Shown here: in pieces, positions 19,340 to 29,059 of the stretch
Numbering within the stretch: the stretch's first letter is position 1
How the letters are laid out: each line of letters begins with the position of its first letter
From: Bacteroidota bacterium
GTDB taxonomy: Bacteria > Bacteroidota > Rhodothermia > Balneolales > Balneolaceae
Assembly (NCBI GenBank): GCA_009909035.1
Contig: JAAAOB010000053.1
Coordinates: forward strand, 1 to 64,000
DNA length: 64,000 nucleotides
Direction: 5' to 3'
Program-made: the position numbers and the translations under genes
The notes under the pieces: generated by a model
The model's database searches: none
Seen by the model: only the letters and a program-made list of their open reading frames with translations
What the model was told of the DNA's origin: nothing

Positions 19340-21115
19340 ATGACAAGTGAAACCCCTGAAGATTCGCATCAGGATCGCTTAGAGCAACTCGAGAAAAGAA
19401 TCGAATATCTTGAGAGTGTTATCAGGAATCAAGATCCGGGGGAAACATCCGCTCATGAATCATTAGGAAACGAGTATCGGGAAACGGCGTCAGACCAACG
19501 GAATACACCGGGAATTGGCGAACGGATCAGCCATTCGTTCAGCATACCGGCTATCCTGAAGGAAAACTGGCTCTATTGGATAGGCGTAGCGTTATTGCTT
19601 CTTGGTGTCGTATTCCTGTTCAATTATTCAATCGAACAGGGGTGGCTCATCCCACCGATCAGAAGCGCATTTGGCCTACTGGTTGGATCTACGCTGTTCT
19701 GGCTCGGTTTCAGAGCTAAACTTGGCGGCACGATTCGTCAATTCCTGATGGGTGCCGGAATCGGAACGTTCTATATTACCGGGTTTGCCACCTTTCAGCT
19801 TTACAGCTTTATCAGCTACCCAATTGCGTTCAGCTTTATGATTGCCGTAACCGTGCTTTCGTTTGGATCTTCTATTCGCCAGAACTCCTCCACACTTGCA
19901 CTGATCGGTACGCTGGGCGGTCTCGCCACACCGTTCATGCTCTATGAAGAAAACGGATCACTGCTGATGCTTATGATCTATTCCTGCATTATCATGAGCG
20001 GTGCAGCAGCGATTTACCAGTTGAAGTCGTGGGGAGCCATACTTTGGGGCAACTTTATTGGTGGAAGCCTGGTATTGCTTGTTGCTCTCGCCACCAATGT
20101 TTTGAACGTGACAGATCCGCTTTTTACGGACCGCTGGATTCTCCAGAGCGGCCTGCTCTACATGCTGGGGCTTGTTTGGTTGCTTCCCGTTGTACAAGAG
20201 TTGAAAAACGGACCGTATAACGGAATGATGGTTGATCAGTCTGCACCAAAAACAGCTGCCAACCGTGCCAAACAGAAAAGCAAAGAAAACCCGCATATCC
20301 AGGCATTAACGCTACTGATCCCGATTTTGGCCGTTCAGTTTACGCACGGGGTGTGGTCCTTCTCTGATGTAACCCTTGGAATCCTGGCACTTGTCGGTTC
20401 TGTAATTACCGCAAGCCTCTGTTTTCCTTTGCAACGGGAGGGGTTTCGGGGGTTGTCGGATACCCACCTGTTTAGCTCTCTTGTGCTGTTTACACAGGCA
20501 CTATTCCTCTTTTTTGATGGCAACATGCTGCTGGTTGTGGTGACTCTGGAGGCCATGGCCTTGCGATACGCGGCCACGCGGTTCACCGGCAAGATTCTAT
20601 CACTTGGCTCCCATTTGCTTATATTTGCCGCCTGGCTCTTAATGGCCGGTCAAGCTCTGTTTTCATTCGCAGATCATGCACCGATCCTGAATATGCAGGC
20701 ACTCTCGGAGTTGCTGGTTCTTGTCGCCACCGGAGGTATCATTCCGCTTTTCCTCGGCAAATCTAAGACAGCGGGTTTTTATAAGTTAATTGCACATATT
20801 GGCGTGCTTGCCTGGCTGGCAAAAGAACTCACTCCGCTCGGTAATGGACAGATGTTAACATCTGTGGGGTGGGCCATTTATGCGATCCTGCTACTTCTTT
20901 CCGGATTTTGGCTCAAGAGGCCATTACTCAGAAGCGCAGGGATGGTCACTATTCTGATTGTTGTTAGTAAACTCTTTTTCGTGGACCTCAGCCAGACAAG
21001 CGCTCTCCTACGCATACCGCTGTTTATGGGATTTGGCGCCGTACTGCTTCTGACAGGCTACCTTCTTCAAAAATACTGGACGGATACCCATGAAACCGAC
21101 AGCGGTGAAACATGA
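19340..21115 (+). CDS. DUF2339 family polytopic membrane protein
   Basis: A 591-residue protein with a short N-terminal coiled coil (LEQLEKRIEYLESVI) followed by a long run of hydrophobic spans, probably more than twelve. The first spans and their loops (NWLYWIGVALLLLGVVFLFN, then FLMGAGIGTFYITGFATFQLYS and LALIGTLGGLATPFML) match the DUF2339 pattern. Function is unknown. It is an inner-membrane protein with no transporter motif that I can see. An in-frame GTG at 19328 would add four residues; no ribosome site decides between the two starts. Confidence 0.85.
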   Translation: MTSETPEDSHQDRLEQLEKRIEYLESVIRNQDPGETSAHESLGNEYRETASDQRNTPGIGERISHSFSIPAILKENWLYWIGVALLLLGVVFLFNYSIEQGWLIPPIRSAFGLLVGSTLFWLGFRAKLGGTIRQFLMGAGIGTFYITGFATFQLYSFISYPIAFSFMIAVTVLSFGSSIRQNSSTLALIGTLGGLATPFMLYEENGSLLMLMIYSCIIMSGAAAIYQLKSWGAILWGNFIGGSLVLLVALATNVLNVTDPLFTDRWILQSGLLYMLGLVWLLPVVQELKNGPYNGMMVDQSAPKTAANRAKQKSKENPHIQALTLLIPILAVQFTHGVWSFSDVTLGILALVGSVITASLCFPLQREGFRGLSDTHLFSSLVLFTQALFLFFDGNMLLVVVTLEAMALRYAATRFTGKILSLGSHLLIFAAWLLMAGQALFSFADHAPILNMQALSELLVLVATGGIIPLFLGKSKTAGFYKLIAHIGVLAWLAKELTPLGNGQMLTSVGWAIYAILLLLSGFWLKRPLLRSAGMVTILIVVSKLFFVDLSQTSALLRIPLFMGFGAVLLLTGYLLQKYWTDTHETDSGET

Positions 21116-21202
21116 AATTAGACCGATGATCTGCTCCGGGACTCCCTTGAAAATCGAAATCTTTTGTGTTTCGTAACTATAATAAATTCCAAATAACTAT
21201 CC

Positions 21203-22084
21203 ATGAAATTACCTCTCATCCTTATCTTATTTAGCGTAAGCTCCGGTCTGATGATGGTGAACCAAACGACAAACGATATGTCGATTCAAGATCCGCAACG
21301 GCTGACAGTGATGTCCTACAATATCCGATATGACACGCCTGATGATGGAATCAATGCGTGGCCTAATCGAAAAGAGTATGTGGCTGAAATGATGGGAGAT
21401 CGATACGGAGCGGACATCATCGGGGTACAGGAGGCGCTGAAACACCAGATTGATGAGCTGCAGGCGATGCTGCCGGGCTACTCCTGGGTTGGTGTGGGGC
21501 GGAGTGACGGCTGGCGCGAAGGCGAATTTTCGCCCATTTTCTACAATTCAGACCGTCTTGATCTTGTAGCCACCAACACCTTCTGGCTGTCTGAATCGCC
21601 GCACCAGCCGGGAAGTAAATCGTGGGATGCTGCGATTACCCGGGTAGCCACCTGGGCAAAATTTGCGGACCTGGAGACCGGCAGGGAATTTTATGTGCTG
21701 AACACCCATTTCGACCACATGGGAGAGCAGGCGCGGGTGGAGAGTTCAAAAATCATTTCTGAGTTTGTTTCGAATCTGTGGGAAGCATTGCCGGTAATTG
21801 TAACAGGAGATTTTAATGTCCCGGAGTCATCAGATGCCTATACAATTCTGGCAGAATCGGAAGGCCTGGATGATGCACGATACGAATCCGAATCCGGCCA
21901 TGAAGGCCCGACGGCCTCGTTCAGCAACTGGGAGGAGCTGCAGCCGGATGAATCCAGGATCGACTATATTTTTGTGAGCAAGGGCATCAGAGTTCTGAAT
22001 CACGCTATGTTGGATGACCGTTTCGACGGCCGATTTCCGTCGGATCACCTTCCGGTTCATGCGGAGTTACTGCTTGGTGAATAG
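21203..22084 (+). CDS. Exported endonuclease/exonuclease/phosphatase (EEP) family hydrolase
   Basis: The 293-residue product begins with a signal-like segment (MKLPLILILFSVSSGLMM) and then the EEP fold. The active-site set is complete: MSYNIRYDT (Asn), GVQEALKHQ (Glu), NTHFDHMGEQAR (His), TGDFNVPESSDAY (Asp/Asn) and FPSDHLPVHAELLL (Asp/His). EEP enzymes cut phosphodiesters of nucleic acids, sphingolipids or inositol phosphates. The sequence does not identify the substrate, but export points to an extracellular or periplasmic one. It converges with ndh. Confidence 0.88.
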   Translation: MKLPLILILFSVSSGLMMVNQTTNDMSIQDPQRLTVMSYNIRYDTPDDGINAWPNRKEYVAEMMGDRYGADIIGVQEALKHQIDELQAMLPGYSWVGVGRSDGWREGEFSPIFYNSDRLDLVATNTFWLSESPHQPGSKSWDAAITRVATWAKFADLETGREFYVLNTHFDHMGEQARVESSKIISEFVSNLWEALPVIVTGDFNVPESSDAYTILAESEGLDDARYESESGHEGPTASFSNWEELQPDESRIDYIFVSKGIRVLNHAMLDDRFDGRFPSDHLPVHAELLLGE

Positions 22085-22170
22085 AAACAACCAGTCATAG
22101 ATAGTGAAACCATAATTGTATAAAGCCGGCCCTGGGCTCTGTTTTACGTTCTGGTCGCTGGAAAAACCGC

Positions 22171-23436
22171 TTATTGTTTGTCATTGTTATCAACCCGCCC
22201 GGTTATCAGCCGGAAACTGCCTTTAAAGGTCAGGTAGTACCAAATCCACTCAGCCATTACGCGAAATCGATTCCTGAACCCAATCAGGAAAAAAATGTGC
22301 ACAAACGACCAGAGCAGCCATGCGGTAAAGCCTTTAAATTTAAGTCCCGCAATTTCCGCAATTGCTTTTCCGCGGCCAATGGTGGCCATATTTCCCTTAT
22401 CGAGGTAGGTGAACTCTTTATCGGGCGGCACCTTTCCAAGAATTCTTTTCGCCGCGTACTTGCCCATCTGCATAGCGGCCGGGGCGATGCCCGGAACCTG
22501 CTGACCACTGCCATCGGTGCAGTTTGCGGCGTCACCGATAACGTAAATCTCAGGCTGGCGGTGGGTTGTGAGTGAGCCGTTGACGTTAATTCGTCCCGCA
22601 CGATCGGTATCAAATCCAAGCTTTTGAAGAAGAGGTGTGCCTTCATTTCCGGCTGCCCAGATCACATTTGACGACGGTATGGTCAGTTTACCTGCTGTAA
22701 TTCCATCCTCATTTATATTCTCGACCATCGTATTCAGGTAGACATTTACGCCCATATCATTGAGCTTTTTGCGTGCACTTTCGCTCAATTCCTCCGGGTA
22801 TGTATTCAAAATGGCATCCTGGGCCTCAATCAGGTAAACATGAATATCTTTCTCCCGGACATTTTTGAAATCATTGATCCCGGTTTTTCGTGTTATTTCC
22901 GAAATGGCTCCGGCAAGCTCTACACCTGTTGGTCCTCCCCCGATAATCACAAAATTAAGGAATTTCTGCCGGGGAGTCGGATCAGTCTCCTTTTCTGCCT
23001 GTTCCAGCGACCATAAAACACGTTCGCGTATGTCCAGGGCATCGTTCAGCGTCTTTAATCCGGGGGCGTGCCGTTCCCACTCCGGGTTGCCAAAGTAGGA
23101 GTGACGGGTACCGGTTGCCACAATCAGGTAATCATACGAATAGTGCTTGCCTGACGTGCCGTGTACGTTTCTGTTTTCTTTGTCGACTTCAGTAATTTCA
23201 TCCATGACAACCCGGATATTTTTCTTGTTTCTGAACACCGACCGAATAGGAGTGGCAATATCACCTGGAGAAAGTGCTGCAGTTGCCACCTGGTAGAGCA
23301 GTGGTTGGAAAAGGTGATGGTTGGTCTTGTCGATAAGCGTAACGTTGAACTCTTTGTTGCCGGCAAATTGCTTTGCGGCAGTAAGCCCGCCAAATCCACC
23401 GCCGATTATGATTACATTTTTCTTTTTTAAATCCAT
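22171..23436 (-). CDS. ndh: Type II NADH dehydrogenase (NDH-2)
   Basis: A 421-residue flavoprotein with two dinucleotide-binding motifs. The N-terminal FAD site is IIGGGFGGLTAAKQ and the NAD(P)H site is FVIIGGGPTGVELAGAISE (about residues 161-179). The FAD-contact segment IYVIGDAANC lies near 300. The C-terminus has hydrophobic/amphipathic stretches (GFTAWLLWSFVHIFFLIGFRN) that attach NDH-2 to the inner membrane. It passes electrons from NADH to quinone without pumping protons. The start is supported by MDLKKKNVIIIGGG at 23436. Confidence 0.92.
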   Translation of the reverse strand: MDLKKKNVIIIGGGFGGLTAAKQFAGNKEFNVTLIDKTNHHLFQPLLYQVATAALSPGDIATPIRSVFRNKKNIRVVMDEITEVDKENRNVHGTSGKHYSYDYLIVATGTRHSYFGNPEWERHAPGLKTLNDALDIRERVLWSLEQAEKETDPTPRQKFLNFVIIGGGPTGVELAGAISEITRKTGINDFKNVREKDIHVYLIEAQDAILNTYPEELSESARKKLNDMGVNVYLNTMVENINEDGITAGKLTIPSSNVIWAAGNEGTPLLQKLGFDTDRAGRINVNGSLTTHRQPEIYVIGDAANCTDGSGQQVPGIAPAAMQMGKYAAKRILGKVPPDKEFTYLDKGNMATIGRGKAIAEIAGLKFKGFTAWLLWSFVHIFFLIGFRNRFRVMAEWIWYYLTFKGSFRLITGRVDNNDKQ

Positions 23437-23698
23437 TTCAGTTATACTCTCACCATTGATTCTGTTTTAAAAACGTTTTTGATCAATTTTTTGTCGTATG
23501 TACCACCGGCTTTTTAACAAAAAACATGGCGCATAAATTCTTGTACTAATAAAGATACAGTAGCAGACTTACTACTACGGTTCGCAGGCCCTGATTCACT
23601 GAAGTATACTCACGTGAGGCAATAAATAGTTCAATGGTTTTCCATAAAGATTGTCAGTTTCGTTTATTCGGATCTATCCCCGAAAAAAAATATGTCGC

Positions 23699-24829
23699 AT
23701 GATTCGTTATTTACCAAAGGTTGCATGGATCCTGATCGGATTATCTCTGGCTGTTTTGATGGCTTCAGCTATTGAGGCAATGTTTCCGGGGAGTATTGTT
23801 CAAAGATCTGCGGATATTTCCCAAACGACGGTGGATAACAGAACGGGTTCAACCGTGCCATTAAACCCGGGTATACCACCGGTAAGCAGAGATTCAATCG
23901 CCTCCATTGCGGCATCACTTTCTGATATTGGTCCGATCAGCAGCATTCTCATCACGCAGGACAGCGTGCGTTTGGCTGAAGAGTATTTTGGGAGAATGAA
24001 TGAACGCCGTACGCACAATATTAAATCTGCCTCAAAAAGTGTTTTATCCATCCTGGTAGGTATAGCAATTGAAAAAGGCTACCTGGAGGGTGTGGATCAA
24101 CCCATCGGCGAGTTTTTTCAAGATTATTTTAAGAGCAATCCCGATTCACTGAAGGAGTCAATTACTATCGGCAATCTTCTCACGATGCGGAGCGGGTTGG
24201 CATCCACCAGCCGCAGAAGGTACGGGCCTTGGGTAATCAGCAACAACTGGGTTCATTACAAGCTCAGCCGGCCGATGTCTGGCCGGCCAGGTGTGGACCG
24301 GAATTACAGTACGGGAAATACACATCTCTTATCGGTAATACTCACCAAAGCGTCGGGGATGTCAACCCGCGCATTTGCAAATAACTATCTGTTTGAACCA
24401 ATGGACATTGAGCTGGGCGGGTGGGACCGTGATCCGCAGGGGTACTATTTTGGAGGCAACAATATGGCCATGCGTCCCGCGGATATGTTGAAAATCGGGC
24501 AGTTAATGATGAATATGGGAGAATATGACGGACAACAGCTGGTGCCCGGTGACTGGATCGTGCAATCGGTGATACCGGTTACGGGCCGACGGGAGGGAGT
24601 CAAAAACTATGGATATCTCTGGTTCAGGAGAGTATCTGCGGGTGTTCATATGGTCTATGCGTTTGGAAATGGTGGCCAGTATATCATGATACTGCCGGAA
24701 ATTGAATCTGTCATTGCAGTAACCACGCGAATTGGCGCCCGTAATACCCGCAGCTACAGGAGAACACTTTTCAGGCATATTGACAATCAAATCATTCCTG
24801 CTCTGAAATCGAGATTGCCATTGAGGTAA
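23699..24829 (+). CDS. Class C beta-lactamase-like serine hydrolase
   Basis: A 376-residue exported or membrane-anchored enzyme with an N-terminal hydrophobic signal/anchor (PKVAWILIGLSLAVLMASAIE). It has the penicillin-binding SxxK motif as S110-A-S-K113 and the second motif YSTGN. The third, KTG-like motif is not obvious; the late segment NGGQYIMILPEIESVIAVTT aligns with it. Such proteins are esterases, D-aminopeptidases or beta-lactamases, and the substrate cannot be told. A TTG at 23651 is in frame but would add 16 residues before the signal, so the ATG is preferred. Confidence 0.85.
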   Translation: MIRYLPKVAWILIGLSLAVLMASAIEAMFPGSIVQRSADISQTTVDNRTGSTVPLNPGIPPVSRDSIASIAASLSDIGPISSILITQDSVRLAEEYFGRMNERRTHNIKSASKSVLSILVGIAIEKGYLEGVDQPIGEFFQDYFKSNPDSLKESITIGNLLTMRSGLASTSRRRYGPWVISNNWVHYKLSRPMSGRPGVDRNYSTGNTHLLSVILTKASGMSTRAFANNYLFEPMDIELGGWDRDPQGYYFGGNNMAMRPADMLKIGQLMMNMGEYDGQQLVPGDWIVQSVIPVTGRREGVKNYGYLWFRRVSAGVHMVYAFGNGGQYIMILPEIESVIAVTTRIGARNTRSYRRTLFRHIDNQIIPALKSRLPLR

Positions 24830-25199
24830 CCAAAGCGGCTGTTTTTTGAATTTGTCTATCATCTTGTCCACCCGAAAGCACCGGAAGGTTTTGAAAAGGT
24901 GCAGTATGCCTGTAAACGCTTATGAAAGAATGATCGGAATACGGAATTCATCTCATGGGTAAGTAACCATCCGATCTGTTTGGGCCGCCGGATGGGCAGT
25001 TTTAAATTTGCAAAAAAGATTTTGCCCCTTTCTTACGTTAATAGTCAGAGCGGCAGGAGTAATTACAGATAAAACCACTATTCATTGCTCTAAAAACGAT
25101 CCATAAAGCGGCTAAACTCATTGCAGGCCAGCAGGTAAGAACTGACAATTCTTTCTGGTTGATTTCATAATCTTTTGAACTTAAAAGGTGAGATATGTC
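24830..25199. other. Non-coding spacer before prkA
   Basis: This 370-base gap has no gene that I can support. It holds two small hairpins, GCACC/GGTGC at 24878-24902 and CCATCCG/CGGATGG at 24967-24995 (15-base loop). An AT-rich stretch just upstream of prkA may hold the promoter. I see no riboswitch or RNA gene. Confidence 0.5.
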
Positions 25200-27299
25200 A
25201 TGAGCAGAAAAAAGAAGATGGATTTCGACGACATTGTAAAGAAAAGCAAAGAGGCGCAGGATGCGCAAGAATCAGTCATCACACTCAAAGAGTACCTCGA
25301 TATCGTACGTGATGATCCCAAAACGGCACAAACATCTGCAGCGCGTCTTTGGGATATGTTTGAATCCGCGGGCAGAGAAGATCTGTCCGACAGAGAGAAG
25401 GAGATCCTGCAGGCGGGTTATCGCTACAACCTGATCAGTGATGAATTGTTCGGAGTTGACCGGGCCGTGGAAGAGATTGCCGATTATTTTAAAGCAGGTG
25501 CCAAACGGGCCTCTACCGCCAAACAGGTACTGCTTCTTGTGGGTCCACCGGCCAGCGGCAAGTCTACATTCGTACGGACGCTGATCCGGGCGCTTGAAAA
25601 TTACAATGATCGTCCTCTCTACCGGATCAAAGGATGCCCGATGAACGAGAATCCTCTGCACGCTCTTCCCCGGTATCTCAGGAAAAACAACTGGAACCCT
25701 GAGCGGGCAAAGCGCCTGGGCGTTGAGGAACCGATTGAAAATGAACTGGGGATTGCCCCGATTCAAGGTGAACTCTGTCCGAATTGCAGAATGCGGCTCT
25801 TTTCAGAACAATTTGGCGACTACTATGATGAAGAGTCCGGCCGCGAAATGTGGTGGCAGGTAGAAGTGGAAAAATTCCGGTTCTCCACACAGACACAAGA
25901 TGGAATCGGATCGTTTGAGCCATCGGATGAGAAGACCCAGGATGTGGGCGATCTGGTTGGCCATGAAAATATCGGCATCACCAATAACCCGAAGTACGGA
26001 AGGGAACACCCGAACGCATTCTGGCTTGATGGCGCTCTGCAGCGCGGAAACCGCGGAATTACCGAAGGCCGGGAGTTCCTGAAAAAGGGTATCGACGAAC
26101 GGCTGCTCTGGGTTTTTATTAATGTGGCCGAGGAGCAGGAGATTAAGGTGTACGGAAGCAGTTTCCCGCACATCTCCGTGGATACGGTTGTCATCGGCCA
26201 CTGCAATCTTACAGGATATAAAGATTTTAAGGCAAACAGCGCCCATGAAGCGCTGCATGACCGTATTTATACCGTTCCTTTTCCCTATCCTTTGCGGGTT
26301 AAAGATGAGATCAAAGTCTACGAGAAGCTGATCGAGAAAGAGTCGGAGTTTGATTTTGGAAAAATCCACATCGCCCCCGATGTATTTCGCCTGGCAGCTA
26401 TTTTTGCCGTTCTCACCCGGCTGAAGGAGTCGGATATGGGCGTAGATAAAATGACGAAACTGGAAGCATATAACGGCGAGCTGGCCGACTTGACCGACAA
26501 AGATCAACAGCCGGTAGACCTGCGGGAGTTAATCAACGAGGGTCAGCTATCGGATGATATGGAAGAGCGGGAGGGGATGTTTGGCGTCTCCTCGCGAGAC
26601 GTACTTGCGGCTCTGAACCAGGCTCTTGCCAAGATCGATGAAGATGAAGGGTGTCTGACGCATCTCGGCGCGATTAAAGCACTGAAAGGAGTCTTTCGCC
26701 ACAGAATGGGATATGAAGCAGAAGAGATCGATTCGTTTATGGAGAGCCTCACCTCCGGTGATGGATCCAGCGTAATGGAAAAGTTCGAAGAAGTAATTAT
26801 GGAGGAGGTCTCCAAAGCGTATCTCGAAACCTACGGTGACCTCATTGATGACCTGTTTGAAAAATATATCCGCGAGGCTGAGTATTCCAGGAAGTTGAAA
26901 CGAAAATATGTGAAAGGCTCCGGAGCTGGCTACAAACGAGATCCTGTAACCGATGAAGTAATTGAACCGGACAATAAATTCCTTCGATCGGTCGAGAAGT
27001 TCATGCAGGTGTCGGAAAAGGAGGCCGATATTTTCCGGGGTGAAATCCTGGAACTGAAAAATGCCCGGGAAGAATTTGGTCCCGACAGCTACCGTCCGCT
27101 CCGTAAGGCAATTGAGGATAAGGTGCTGGAGGATGCCAAAAACAACCTCCACCTGGTTCTCTCTACAGACCGTGCCAAAGAGGAATCGGAGAAGAAAAAG
27201 GGCGAACAGATTTTTCAAAACCTGATCAATGAACGCGGCTTCTGTGAAGTCTGCGCCAAGGAGGCGATCGAAAAGGTGACGGAGATTCTGAGCCGGTAG
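25200..27299 (+). CDS. prkA: PrkA family serine protein kinase
   Basis: A 699-residue AAA-type ATPase with the PrkA architecture: an AAA module with Walker A GPPASGKST near residues 115-123, followed by the C-terminal PrkA kinase-like domain. CxxC pairs occur at ELCPNCRMRL and FCEVCAKEA. In E. coli and Bacillus, PrkA/YeaG acts with the DUF444 and SpoVR proteins in stationary-phase or sporulation stress. Both partners follow here. The ATG at 25200 has an AAGGTG site at the right distance; an in-frame GTG at 25188 overlaps that site. Confidence 0.95.
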   Translation: MSRKKKMDFDDIVKKSKEAQDAQESVITLKEYLDIVRDDPKTAQTSAARLWDMFESAGREDLSDREKEILQAGYRYNLISDELFGVDRAVEEIADYFKAGAKRASTAKQVLLLVGPPASGKSTFVRTLIRALENYNDRPLYRIKGCPMNENPLHALPRYLRKNNWNPERAKRLGVEEPIENELGIAPIQGELCPNCRMRLFSEQFGDYYDEESGREMWWQVEVEKFRFSTQTQDGIGSFEPSDEKTQDVGDLVGHENIGITNNPKYGREHPNAFWLDGALQRGNRGITEGREFLKKGIDERLLWVFINVAEEQEIKVYGSSFPHISVDTVVIGHCNLTGYKDFKANSAHEALHDRIYTVPFPYPLRVKDEIKVYEKLIEKESEFDFGKIHIAPDVFRLAAIFAVLTRLKESDMGVDKMTKLEAYNGELADLTDKDQQPVDLRELINEGQLSDDMEEREGMFGVSSRDVLAALNQALAKIDEDEGCLTHLGAIKALKGVFRHRMGYEAEEIDSFMESLTSGDGSSVMEKFEEVIMEEVSKAYLETYGDLIDDLFEKYIREAEYSRKLKRKYVKGSGAGYKRDPVTDEVIEPDNKFLRSVEKFMQVSEKEADIFRGEILELKNAREEFGPDSYRPLRKAIEDKVLEDAKNNLHLVLSTDRAKEESEKKKGEQIFQNLINERGFCEVCAKEAIEKVTEILSR

Positions 27300-27357
27300 T
27301 GCGGGTTCGGTATAAGCGTGAGCACGATTTATGCTCTATTTCATTTATTCAGTCTCC

Positions 27358-27561
27358 CCTAAAGAGGCTGTGAGGAAATACATAGTCAAGTATATCCGCC
27401 ATTTGTTTTTGCCACGAGGACGCAAAGTCACGAAGGTGCACGAAGTGAAATCATATCAATGAAATAACCTTCGTGAAAGCTTTGTGTCGTCGCGCCTTCG
27501 TGGCCCACATAGCGAGTGTTTGTAATGCTTGTTGTTCTATTTTTTCACAGCCTCTAAAAAG
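27358..27561. repeat. Imperfect inverted-repeat element, about 200 bp
   Basis: The outer arms AGAGGCTGTGAGG and TTCACAGCCTCT and inner arms GCCACGAGGACGCAAAG / CTTTGTGTCGTCGCG plus CCTTCGTGGC form a long hairpin. The motif of repeated CACGAAGG/CTTCGTGG words is found in dispersed repeats of many bacterial genomes (from memory, unverified). The element sits between prkA and the yeaH-like gene and has no coding capacity. Confidence 0.7.
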
Positions 27562-27674
27562 GGAAGATATAGAGGGGTGTTCATCGGATTTTTTGATAGA
27601 TCTGATAAACATCCCTCTGAATCCCCTTTTCTTCCAAAGGGATCCCTCGCGGGATAAGGGGGACTTTTGTAATT
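27562..27674. repeat. Second hairpin block with paired GAGGGG/CCCTC and CCCCTT/AAGGGG words
   Basis: Two stacked imperfect hairpins. GAGGGGTGTTCATC pairs with GATAAACATCCCTC, and ATCCCCTTTT with the later GATAAGGGGGA. The loops include a run of six T. It adjoins the larger inverted repeat and may be part of a composite element or a terminator. Confidence 0.55.
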
Positions 27675-27733
27675 ATAATTTAAGATTCGAATTGAGATTG
27701 TCAGATTAATCCCAATCACAAAAATCATAACCC

Positions 27734-29059
27734 ATGGCTGTACGAAGAGGAAGTGAATACAAACAGAAGGGCAAACGCGATGCCCGCCGGCATCGCGAAA
27801 AGCAGAAGGATGTCGTGAAGAAGCAGATCCGGAAAATAGTGTCGGAAAGCTCAATTATTACCCGGAAGAAGGGAAAGAAGGTGAAGATCCCCATCAAGGA
27901 GATTGTGATTCCCGACTTTAAACCGGGAAAACGAAATGGAGAGGGTGACGGCGGCCGGAGCGGCATTGGCCAGGGGAAAGGCAAGAAAGGGGATGTGATC
28001 GGCCGGCGTCAGGTGAGCGGGCAAGAACCGGGAAAGCCCGGAAATGTGCCTGGTGAAGACTATATCGAAAGTGAGGTGGATATTGAAGAGATTATCGAGA
28101 TGATGCTGGAAGACCTGGGCCTGCCGAATCTTCAGAAAAAAGAAGAGGCGGCCAAACTCGAGGCCATCACCGGATATAAAGTTTCGGGCATTCGGAAAAC
28201 GGGCCCAAGTGTGCTCCTTGAAAAAAAACATACGAGCCGGCAGGGTATCGGCCGGTTTTATGCCTACCTGGAATCGCTAAAGGAGGAGTCGGGCCAGGAT
28301 GAACTGACCTGCTACACCGCCCTGGCAGAAGCTGACGGAAACCTGGGAGAGGCTCTCAGCCTGCTGGACGACGGAATTGAAGCAAAACACGACGAGGTGG
28401 AGCCGTTTCCAATTCTCTCAAACCAGGATCTGCGCTACCTGAATGTGGATGAGGAAAAAAGCTATCACTCCAATGCCGTTATCTTTGCCATGATGGATGT
28501 TTCTGCTTCCATGACAACCAATAAAAAATACCTGGCCCGATCCATGCTCTTCTGGATCAACGAGTTTTTGAAAAAAATTTATGAAAATGTGGAGATTCGG
28601 TTCATCGTGCACCACGCCAGGGCGTGGCTTGTGGATGAAGATTCGTTCTTCAAGACCGGAGAATCAGGCGGCACCCGCTGCGCGGAAGCCTATAAACTGG
28701 CGCGCAGTATGATCGAGTCTCACTATCCCACGGAATCATGGAACGTCTACCTGTTTCATTTTTCCGATGGTGAAGACTGGGATGCGGATGCCACCATGAA
28801 CGAGGCAAAGAAACTCATCGAGGAAGTGAAGGTGAATATGCTCGGCTATGGGGAAATCCGCCTGGACGGCCGACCATTTTCCTCCGGGCTGAAACGAGCG
28901 TTTGAAAAGAACCTGACGGTCCGTTCTGTGGAAGATAACGGACTGGGATTGATTTCAGGCGACATTTCCTATCCTTTCCTGGGAGTAGTGATCAAGGATA
29001 AGGATCACATTCTGCCGGCAGTACAGGAATTTCTTAAAAAAGAGAGATGGACGTCATGA
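27734..29059 (+). CDS. yeaH: DUF444 family protein (YeaH/YhbH-like) with VWA-like domain
   Basis: The 441-residue product resembles Bacillus YhbH more than E. coli YeaH. A basic N-terminus and a Gly-rich linker are followed by KPGEDYIESEVDIEEIIEMM and GLPNLQKKEE. The VWA-like domain has the metal-site motif MMDVSASM near residue 254. An extra helical segment of roughly 50 residues (about 175-226, YLESLKEESGQDELTCYTAL onward) lies before the VWA part and is not in the E. coli or Bacillus proteins as I recall them. The family acts with PrkA. The stop overlaps the spoVR start by 4 bases. Confidence 0.93.
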   Translation: MAVRRGSEYKQKGKRDARRHREKQKDVVKKQIRKIVSESSIITRKKGKKVKIPIKEIVIPDFKPGKRNGEGDGGRSGIGQGKGKKGDVIGRRQVSGQEPGKPGNVPGEDYIESEVDIEEIIEMMLEDLGLPNLQKKEEAAKLEAITGYKVSGIRKTGPSVLLEKKHTSRQGIGRFYAYLESLKEESGQDELTCYTALAEADGNLGEALSLLDDGIEAKHDEVEPFPILSNQDLRYLNVDEEKSYHSNAVIFAMMDVSASMTTNKKYLARSMLFWINEFLKKIYENVEIRFIVHHARAWLVDEDSFFKTGESGGTRCAEAYKLARSMIESHYPTESWNVYLFHFSDGEDWDADATMNEAKKLIEEVKVNMLGYGEIRLDGRPFSSGLKRAFEKNLTVRSVEDNGLGLISGDISYPFLGVVIKDKDHILPAVQEFLKKERWTS

